Origin: an uncultured Saprospiraceae bacterium
GTDB taxonomy: Bacteria; Bacteroidota; Bacteroidia; Chitinophagales; Saprospiraceae
NCBI GenBank assembly: GCA_937952155.1
Contig: CALFYH010000211.1
Span: 1-6,209 of the forward strand
Length of the DNA: 6,209 bases
Reading direction: 5' to 3'
The position numbers were made by a program, and so were the translations under genes. A model generated the notes under the pieces. That model made no database searches, was not told the origin of the DNA, and saw nothing but the letters and a program-made list of their open reading frames with translations. Each line of letters begins with the position of its first letter. Position 1 is the first letter of the stretch. Below are positions 1 through 4,992 of the stretch, in pieces.

Positions 1-7
1 CAACTGA

Positions 8-556
8 TTGGCAACTGTAACGGAAGATAACAATTTAGTACAACAATGTATGGCAGGCTCTCGAGATGCTCAATATTTGTTATACAAAAATTATAGCAAG
101 GCCATGTACAACCTTTGTCTCCGTATCGTAGGTGACCAAAATGATGCCGAAGATGTATTACAAGTAGCTTTTGTTCAGGTATTTAGAAAAATTAATGAAT
201 TCAGATTTGAATCCACATTGGGTGCTTGGATAAAGCGTATTGTAGTCAATAATTGCATCAATCACTTACGAAAAAATAGCCTTCAATTCGAATCGATCAG
301 TGATAATGACGTAGCAGTTGTAGATGACGAACCCGTTTCATTTAATATACATACCATTAAACTTGCTATTAATCAATTGCCAGAAGGTTATAGAACCATA
401 TTCTGTTTATATATTTTGGAAGGATATGATCATGGTGAAATAGCCCAAATTTTGGGAATAACAGAATCAACTTCTAAGTCGCAGGACAGCAGGGCAAAGG
501 CAAAACTTTGTCAGATACTTAGAGACAATGGAAGCATAAATCTTATTTATCAATAG
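8..556 (+). CDS. ECF-family RNA polymerase sigma factor (sigma-70 family)
   Basis: This is an alternative sigma factor that would direct RNA polymerase to a small set of promoters. The 182 residues have the ECF two-domain plan. Sigma region 2 lies at about residues 18-90, with the DAEDVLQ core-binding motif at 46-52 and a promoter-melting stretch ending near NHLRKN (85-90). A short acidic linker (about 98-112) follows. Region 4 lies at about 122-171, beginning LPEGYRTIF, with a helix-turn-helix around EIAQILGITESTSKSQ (144-159). Regions 1 and 3 are absent, as expected for ECF. Asp160 sits in the recognition helix where relatives I know usually carry Leu or another hydrophobic residue. The start is uncertain: TTG at 8 directly follows an in-frame TGA (5-7), and the next Met (codon at 50) would cut into region 2, so TTG is preferred. 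Its promoter lies outside the window. A probable anti-sigma gene begins 6 nt downstream. Confidence 0.93.
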   Translation: MATVTEDNNLVQQCMAGSRDAQYLLYKNYSKAMYNLCLRIVGDQNDAEDVLQVAFVQVFRKINEFRFESTLGAWIKRIVVNNCINHLRKNSLQFESISDNDVAVVDDEPVSFNIHTIKLAINQLPEGYRTIFCLYILEGYDHGEIAQILGITESTSKSQDSRAKAKLCQILRDNGSINLIYQ

Positions 557-562
557 TGAATA

Positions 563-1090
563 ATGAACAACTTAGAACAATTTATACGGGAAAATAAGGA
601 CCAATTTGATGATCAAAGGCCTGATAGAAGTATTTGGCTTGAAATAGAACGCAACTTTGACAAGCCCACTGAAAATAAAAATATATTCAGATTGAGCTTT
701 TTCAAAATTGCTGCCAGTGTAGTTCTTATCCTTAGTGTAGGAGTAGTTATTGGTATTAATTATTCGGCGTCAAGCAAAGAAATGAATTATACTATCTCTC
801 CTGAAATGAAGCAATACAAGGAGACAGAGGCATTTTATAATACACAAGTCATTCGCAAACTGGATCAACTGACAGACCCTACAATAAAAAGAAATGTCGA
901 AAATGATCTCAAACAATTGGATGCAATCTACAATGAGTTGAAATCTGAAATGCTAAATACTCAATATGCCAATAGCAGTATGATGATCGATGCCATGATA
1001 CAAAATCATAAAACCAAGGTAGAAATCCTTGAAAATATTTTGAATAAACAAAACCAAATAAAAAATGACACAGCAATCATTTCTATGTAA
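563..1090 (+). CDS. probable membrane-bound anti-sigma factor, single-pass, no zinc finger
   Basis: The 175-residue protein has an acidic cytoplasmic N-terminus (1-45), one transmembrane helix at about 47-67, and a C-terminal part of about 105 residues that should lie in the periplasm. The N-terminus contains the pattern FIRENKDQFDDQRPD followed by IWLEIE, which I recognise from proteins encoded beside ECF sigma genes in Bacteroidetes. The outer part (about 80-165) is rich in Glu, Lys, Gln and Asn, has almost no glycine or proline, and should form long helices, possibly coiled coil. There is no cysteine, so the HxxxCxxC zinc anti-sigma motif is missing. The role is inferred from gene order (6 nt after the sigma gene), topology and the N-terminal pattern. 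The reading frame overlaps the next gene by 26 nt, suggesting translational coupling. An alternative is a membrane protein co-transcribed with the sigma factor without inhibiting it. Confidence 0.7.
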   Translation: MNNLEQFIRENKDQFDDQRPDRSIWLEIERNFDKPTENKNIFRLSFFKIAASVVLILSVGVVIGINYSASSKEMNYTISPEMKQYKETEAFYNTQVIRKLDQLTDPTIKRNVENDLKQLDAIYNELKSEMLNTQYANSSMMIDAMIQNHKTKVEILENILNKQNQIKNDTAIISM

Positions 1091-2204
1091 AATCTCATTA
1101 TTCATGTTTGTGTTAATGATGAGCTTTAACATCTCTGCCCTTGAATCAATAACATCATTGGACTATGAGCTAAAAAAGTCCTATAATAAGGAGTTTCCTA
1201 TCACGCATAACAGTACAGTAGAATTGAGCAATAAATATGGGAAAATAGACATCAATACATGGAACAAACCATCGGTAAAAGTTGATGTCATGGTCATCGT
1301 AAAAGCGTCGGACAAAGGAAATGCTGAAGATAAAATGCGTGAGATTGTTATCAACATAAATAAAGTGGGCGAAAACGTCGTAGGAGTTACAGATTTCGAT
1401 TCTTCACAAAAATCTTGGTGGGATTCATTATGGGATTTTGGTGATAATATCAAAATCGAAATTAACTATAGTGTATATATGCCAGCAGATCAGCGATCTA
1501 TCATAGAAAACAAATACGGAAATATCAATTTGCCTGATCTAAAAGCTAAAACGAGTGTCAACTTAAAATACGGAAACCTTCAAGCCCAAAATATCGATGG
1601 AGACTTATTGATGGATTTGTCTTATGGTAAGGCGACAGTAACTTCAGTAAGAAATTTATCCGCAACGATGGCTTATTCTGATTTGCGATGTACATCTGGT
1701 GGAAATAATGTGATAATTACATCAAAATATTCGAAAATATATATTGATCAAGTTAAAGCGTTGACTACAACTAGCAAATATGATGATTATAATATAGGAA
1801 ATGCAAACCTTTTTACGATGTCAGGATCATACAATGATGTAAAAATTGGCACATTAAGTGTTGGTACGTTTTCTATCAAATACACAGGATTGGATATTAA
1901 TTCAGTCAGCAGCACCTTGACTGCAGATGTTAGTTATGGTAGTCTTACCGTACAAAATTTGAAAACAAGCTTTAAAAATATGACTATCAATACTTCCTAT
2001 GCACCTATAAAAGTGTATGGTACAGTACCTTGCAAAGTCGAAGTAAGTGGTAAGTATTTTGATGCCAACTTGGGATCAGATTTTATCTCGCAGCAAAAAC
2101 ACATAGATAATAACTCAAAAACATTCAAAGGATATAAAGGTAGTGATAGGACTGGAGCTAGTATAAGTGTAATCAGCAAGTATGGTGATGTAGTAATAAA
2201 GTAA
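1065..2204 (+). CDS. secreted beta-solenoid repeat protein, DUF4097-like putative adhesin
   Basis: The 379-residue protein begins with a Sec signal peptide: Lys9, a hydrophobic core at about 10-22, and likely cleavage after ISA (23-25). Starting at the ATG at 1065 gives the signal peptide a complete charged n-region; the Met at codon 1104 would remove it. The mature part repeats a short unit of the form K/S-Y-G-x-hydrophobic-x-hydrophobic. Tyrosines of the repeat fall at 151, 169, 187, 204, 222, 239, 256, 273, 291, 312 and 331, a mean step of 18 residues, with outlying copies at 58 and 373. This suggests a right-handed beta-solenoid as in DUF4097-type proteins. Residues about 70-140 break the pattern and include a Trp-rich loop (WWDSLWDFG, 118-126). 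No lipobox, membrane anchor or C-terminal sorting domain is visible, so it is periplasmic or secreted. Function is unknown; its place after a sigma/anti-sigma pair suggests an envelope role. Confidence 0.75.
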   Translation: MTQQSFLCKISLFMFVLMMSFNISALESITSLDYELKKSYNKEFPITHNSTVELSNKYGKIDINTWNKPSVKVDVMVIVKASDKGNAEDKMREIVININKVGENVVGVTDFDSSQKSWWDSLWDFGDNIKIEINYSVYMPADQRSIIENKYGNINLPDLKAKTSVNLKYGNLQAQNIDGDLLMDLSYGKATVTSVRNLSATMAYSDLRCTSGGNNVIITSKYSKIYIDQVKALTTTSKYDDYNIGNANLFTMSGSYNDVKIGTLSVGTFSIKYTGLDINSVSSTLTADVSYGSLTVQNLKTSFKNMTINTSYAPIKVYGTVPCKVEVSGKYFDANLGSDFISQQKHIDNNSKTFKGYKGSDRTGASISVISKYGDVVIK

Positions 2205-2222
2205 TGTGGTAGCCAATAAAAG

Positions 2223-2261
2223 AAAAAGGGATATTGTTTTTAATAGCAATATCCCTTTTTT
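2223..2261. terminator. bidirectional intrinsic terminator between convergent genes
   Basis: A perfect 14-bp stem pairs AAAAAGGGATATTG (2223-2236) with CAATATCCCTTTTT (2247-2260) around a 10-nt loop. Read on the + strand the hairpin ends in six T residues (2256-2261), 19 nt after the stop of the solenoid gene. Read on the - strand the A run at 2223-2227 becomes the T tract, for the barrel gene whose stop is at 2281. Because each tract is also part of the stem, one element can serve both directions. Confidence 0.9.
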
Positions 2262-2280
2262 ATAAGAAAAAACTATAATT

Positions 2281-2766
2281 CTAGTTCAGTACATATCTAG
2301 CTGAAAGTGCACCATATCCAGCACCAAACCCATTTCCATATCCGTTAAGGAAAAAGGTAGGTATCCAGTCAACACTTAAATTTAATGGAATATCACTAAA
2401 TTTGTAATCCAAGCCTAATACTCCAGATATACCAAATGAAGTCGAGCTACCAGGATTAACAAAAGCTGAATCCCAAGACCAAAAATAGATATTTGCACCG
2501 CCACCATAATACCACTTCAATCCTTGAACAGAAGATATGTCATTATGCAATTGATAATATGCTCCAATATTAAACCAAGAGTATCCCGAATAACTTCTGA
2601 AACCTGCAACACCTTCAAAAGCAGCCCTATCAGAAACGAAGGTTTTATAAGATACAGATAAAGGTGCTCCAAATCTAAGTCCTACAGCAGACTTATAATC
2701 TTGTGCTTGACTCAATGTCGCCACAAACATAAGTGCAATAAAAGCACTAAAAAATTTTGTCATCAT
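2281..2766 (-). CDS. small outer-membrane beta-barrel protein, probably 8-stranded
   Basis: From the first of two adjacent ATG codons (2766; the second is at 2763) the product has 161 residues. It begins with a clear signal peptide, MMTKFF then a hydrophobic core ending ATLSQAQ, with cleavage probably after SQA. The mature part alternates polar and hydrophobic residues in about eight segments rich in aromatic residues and glycine, for example VGLRFG, LSVSYKTF, SWFNIGAYYQL, WYYGGGANIYF and LSVDWIPTFF, and ends in a strand SARYVLN. This fits a small OmpX- or OmpA-like barrel in the outer membrane. A longer reading from TTG at 2796 is rejected because that codon lies in the promoter's -7 box. 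The gene stands alone: it has its own promoter, and terminators lie on both sides. I do not recognise a named family and cannot assign a substrate; similar short barrels are common and mostly uncharacterised in Bacteroidetes. Confidence 0.78.
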   Translation of the reverse strand: MMTKFFSAFIALMFVATLSQAQDYKSAVGLRFGAPLSVSYKTFVSDRAAFEGVAGFRSYSGYSWFNIGAYYQLHNDISSVQGLKWYYGGGANIYFWSWDSAFVNPGSSTSFGISGVLGLDYKFSDIPLNLSVDWIPTFFLNGYGNGFGAGYGALSARYVLN

Positions 2767-2793
2767 GATTTTATATTTTTTGGTTAATAACTG

Positions 2794-2825
2794 CAAATAT
2801 ATAAATATTTACAATAATAATCAAA
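2794..2825 (-). promoter_or_regulatory. Bacteroidetes-type promoter of the beta-barrel gene
   Basis: On the - strand, TTTG (2825-2822) is followed after 20 nt by TATATTTG (2801-2794), which matches the Bacteroidetes consensus of TTTG near -33 and TAnnTTTG near -7 at every defined base. Transcription should start near 2787, giving a leader of about 20 nt before the ATG at 2766. The upstream box lies just after the atpDC terminator, so the gene is insulated from atp transcription. Confidence 0.75.
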
Positions 2826-2829
2826 TAAT

Positions 2830-2871
2830 AATAAAAAAAGCCCGATATTTTTTTTTTAAATATCGGGCTTT
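2830..2871 (-). terminator. intrinsic terminator of the atpD-atpC operon
   Basis: A 14-bp stem with a GCCCGATA core pairs AAAGCCCGATATTT (2837-2850) with AAATATCGGGCTTT (2858-2871) around a 7-nt loop. On the - strand it lies 24 nt past the atpC stop and runs into a tract of seven T residues (2839-2833) followed by mixed A/T. On the + strand the T tract is short, so its main direction is for atpC. Confidence 0.9.
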
Positions 2872-2895
2872 CTAAAAATTTATGGTTTAAATTTA

Positions 2896-3141
2896 TTATT
2901 TGATACCTTGTACCAATAAAGAAACTTCATTTTTTAAAACTTCAATAAATCCTTTTTTTATAGCGAAATGAATCTTCTCTCCTTTTTCATCAAGAATCCG
3001 GATATCACCTGTACCCAACGCTGCTACTATAGGTGCGTGGTTGTTTAATATCTCAAAGGATCCGTTGATACCAGGAACCTTGACAGATGTCACTTTACCA
3101 TTATATATTTCCTTTTCAGGAGTCAATACGATCAAATTCAT
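2896..3141 (-). CDS. atpC: F1F0 ATP synthase epsilon subunit, short form
   Basis: This is the epsilon subunit of the F1 central stalk, which sits with gamma and couples proton flow to catalysis. The 81 residues cover only the N-terminal beta-sandwich domain: an LIVLTPEKEIYNGKV opening, the conserved ILNNHAPIVAALGTGDIRI segment at about 32-50, and a closing strand region AIKKGFIEVLKNEVSLLV. The C-terminal helical pair that brings E. coli epsilon to about 139 residues is absent. In well-studied enzymes those helices inhibit ATP hydrolysis, so this subunit should lack that control. Short epsilon subunits are known in Bacteroidetes, so this is probably not a truncation: the stop is clean and a terminator follows at once. 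It starts 23 nt after atpD and is surely co-transcribed with it. Confidence 0.96.
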   Translation of the reverse strand: MNLIVLTPEKEIYNGKVTSVKVPGINGSFEILNNHAPIVAALGTGDIRILDEKGEKIHFAIKKGFIEVLKNEVSLLVQGIK

Positions 3142-3164
3142 AATGATTGTCTTTATTTTATATA

Positions 3165-4685
3165 TTAGGCATTTGCTGCTGCATCTGCAAGCATCTTCTC
3201 ACCTGCAGTGATGACCTCTTCGATTTTTCCTTTTAAGTTGAATGCTGCTTCAGGGTATCTATCCAACTCACCATCAATGATCATATTAAAACCACGAATT
3301 GTTTCCTCGATTGGCACCAAAACGCCAGGAATACCTGTAAACTGCTCTGCAACGTGGAATGGTTGTGAAAGGAATCTCTGTACTTTTCTGGCCCTGAATA
3401 CAACCATTTTATCTTCTTCTGACAATTCTTCCATACCCAAAATGGCAATAATATCTTGCAATTCATTGTATCTCTGCAAAATCATCTTTACACGTTGTGC
3501 ACAATTATAATGCTCATCACCGATTATGCCTGGATCTAGGATTCTTGATGTAGAATCTAATGGATCTACCGCTGGATAAATACCCAATGATGCAATCTTT
3601 CTACTCAATACCGTAGTAGCGTCCAAGTGGGCAAATGTCGTTGCTGGCGCCGGGTCTGTCAAGTCATCCGCAGGTACATAAACTGCTTGTACTGAAGTGA
3701 TAGATCCTCTTTTTGTAGAAGTAATACGTTCCTGCATGAGTCCCATTTCTGTAGCAAGTGTAGGCTGATATCCTACCGCAGAAGGCATACGACCAAGAAG
3801 CGCTGATACTTCAGATCCTGCTTGTGTAAACCTGAATATATTGTCGATAAAGAACAAGATATCTTTTCCACCATTCGGATCACTCATATCGCCATCTCTG
3901 TAATACTCCGCCAATGTAAGACCTGACAAAGCTACTCTCGCTCTAGCTCCTGGTGGCTCATTCATTTGTCCGAATACGAATGTTGCCTTTGATTCTTTCA
4001 ATTTTTCTTTGCTAACTTTACTTAAGTCCCAGCCACCTTCTTCCATAGAATGTAAGAACTCTTCGCCATAGCTTATGATATTAGACTCAAGCATCTCACG
4101 CATAAGGTCATTTCCTTCTCTTGTACGCTCACCTACACCAGCGAATACAGAGATACCATCGTATCCTTTAGCAATATTATTGATCAATTCCTGAATCAAA
4201 ACCGTTTTTCCTACTCCGGCACCACCGAAAAGACCAATTTTACCACCTTTAGAATATGGTTCTATCAGGTCGATAACTTTGATACCTGTAAATAATACTT
4301 CAGTCTCGGTAGAAAGATCTTCGAATCTTGGTGGCTTATTATGAATACTTCTAGTCGTAGATCTGTCCAAAGCACCCAAACCATCTATCGGCTCTCCGAC
4401 TACATTAAATACACGTCCTTTTATCTGATCTCCTACTGGCATCGCTATTGGCGTACCCAAATCAACTACCTCCATACCTCTAGTAAGTCCATCTGTGGAA
4501 TCCATAGATACAGCTCTTACACTGTCTTCTCCTAGATGTTGTTGTACTTCGAGGATAAGCGTTTCTCCGTTTTGTCTCTTTATAGATAATGCGTTAAGGA
4601 TTTCCGGCAATTTGCTGTTCTCTCCTGCAAAACTTACGTCAACTACCGGTCCGATGATTTGTTTTATATGCCCTGTATTAGCCAT
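3165..4685 (-). CDS. atpD: F1F0 ATP synthase beta subunit (catalytic)
   Basis: This is the catalytic subunit of the F1 sector, which makes ATP from ADP and phosphate at the cytoplasmic face of the inner membrane. The 506 residues contain the N-terminal beta-barrel (about 1-85), Walker A GGAGVGKT (154-161), the catalytic GERTRE segment with Glu186 and Arg187, Walker B ILFFID ending at Asp281, the adenine-contacting GIYPAVDP (Tyr370), and EELSEED (419-425), the variant of the DELSEED lever that drives gamma. It is about 45 residues longer than the E. coli protein, mostly from an insertion of about 26 residues at roughly 205-232 (around FLHSMEEGGWDLSKVS), plus a short one near 268-273. Both are typical of Bacteroidetes and Chlorobi. 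The start gives the usual MANTGHIKQIIGPVVDV opening. No atpA or atpG lies upstream: the gap there is 307 nt and the next gene is fadH, so atpD heads a two-gene operon. Confidence 0.99.
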   Translation of the reverse strand: MANTGHIKQIIGPVVDVSFAGENSKLPEILNALSIKRQNGETLILEVQQHLGEDSVRAVSMDSTDGLTRGMEVVDLGTPIAMPVGDQIKGRVFNVVGEPIDGLGALDRSTTRSIHNKPPRFEDLSTETEVLFTGIKVIDLIEPYSKGGKIGLFGGAGVGKTVLIQELINNIAKGYDGISVFAGVGERTREGNDLMREMLESNIISYGEEFLHSMEEGGWDLSKVSKEKLKESKATFVFGQMNEPPGARARVALSGLTLAEYYRDGDMSDPNGGKDILFFIDNIFRFTQAGSEVSALLGRMPSAVGYQPTLATEMGLMQERITSTKRGSITSVQAVYVPADDLTDPAPATTFAHLDATTVLSRKIASLGIYPAVDPLDSTSRILDPGIIGDEHYNCAQRVKMILQRYNELQDIIAILGMEELSEEDKMVVFRARKVQRFLSQPFHVAEQFTGIPGVLVPIEETIRGFNMIIDGELDRYPEAAFNLKGKIEEVITAGEKMLADAAANA

Positions 4686-4734
4686 AATAAGATATATATT
4701 TTGAATGAATTTTAGCTGTTTTTAAAAATCGCCA

Positions 4735-4742
4735 CAAAGATA
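4735..4742 (-). promoter_or_regulatory. probable -7 element of the atpDC promoter
   Basis: On the - strand, TATCTTTG fits the Bacteroidetes -7 consensus TAnnTTTG exactly. It would place the transcript start near 4729 and a leader of about 44 nt before atpD. No TTTG or TTG is seen 19-21 nt upstream (around 4762-4766), so the -33 element is weak or absent. This lowers confidence. Confidence 0.55.
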
Positions 4743-4882
4743 AATTTAATTCTTTTAATATGAATATTTTATACATTTTTTTAATCCGCTTTTTAATTTT
4801 TCTTCATTTTTGAACAATATAAAATCGTGAAAACACTTTTTTTTTGCAAATAATATTTTTCGAATTAAATTTTTTAGATTTT

Positions 4883-4938
4883 ACATTTACCAATTATCGA
4901 CATTGTACAAGTTAAAAGATTTTAACATTGGTAAGTGT
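4883..4938. repeat. nested inverted repeats
   Basis: Outer arms ACATTTACCAAT (4883-4894) and ATTGGTAAGTGT (4927-4938) match at 11 of 12 positions. Inside, and touching the right outer arm, lie GTTAAAA (4911-4917) and TTTTAAC (4920-4926) with 2 nt between them. Just left of these is the perfect 8-nt palindrome TTGTACAA (4903-4910). The one outer mismatch would be a G-U wobble in a + strand RNA but an A-C mismatch in a - strand RNA. No T tract follows on the - strand, so it is not a standard terminator for fadH. It may be protein-binding sites or an RNA structure. In such AT-rich DNA a chance origin is possible. Confidence 0.45.
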
Positions 4939-4944
4939 TACAAT

Positions 4945-4979
4945 TTAGTGTTGTATTCATTTTATAATAAAACACCTAA
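4945..4979. repeat. imperfect hairpin just after the fadH stop
   Basis: TTAGTGTT (4945-4952) can pair with AACACCTAA (4971-4979) with one bulged base. The loop overlaps a second small inverted repeat, TTTTAT and ATAAAA (4960-4965 and 4967-4972, one base between). The hairpin begins 13 nt past the fadH stop on the - strand. It could be a 3'-end structure of the fadH messenger, but it is weak and AT-rich and lacks a T tract. Confidence 0.3.
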
Positions 4980-4992
4980 CAATTCCTATATT

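Larger units (their letters stand above)
4686..4992. other. 307-nt AT-rich intergenic region between fadH and atpD, no gene seen
   Basis: This gap between two genes on the - strand is very rich in A and T, and no reading frame in it resembles a protein. It holds the atpD promoter candidate at 4735-4742, a nine-T run at 4837-4845, and two groups of inverted repeats (4883-4938 and 4945-4979). No GC-rich hairpin with a T tract follows the fadH stop, so I cannot point to an intrinsic terminator for fadH. It could end by another mechanism or read through into atpD. Confidence 0.6.

Noticed and set aside
1041..1067. A-rich stretch before the solenoid start as a Shine-Dalgarno site
   Set aside because: There is no GGAGG-like sequence; A-rich leaders are normal in this phylum and do not by themselves define a site.
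1181..1453. 90-codon open frame on the - strand inside the solenoid gene
   Set aside because: It is antisense to a gene with clear repeats and signal peptide, and its product has no recognisable domain.
2767..2796. N-terminal extension of the barrel protein from TTG at 2796
   Set aside because: The TTG overlaps the -7 box of a consensus promoter, and the signal peptide is complete from the adjacent ATG codons at 2766 and 2763.
3208..3510. 100-codon open frame on the + strand opposite atpD
   Set aside because: It is antisense to a highly conserved coding region; no promoter or protein family supports it.
4827..4845. GTGAAAACAC followed by nine T residues as a + strand terminator
   Set aside because: The stem is only 3 bp and no + strand gene lies upstream.
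4852..4860. - strand ATTATTTG in the fadH-atpD gap as a second promoter
   Set aside because: The bases before TTTG do not fit TAnn at the right place and no partner box is convincing.
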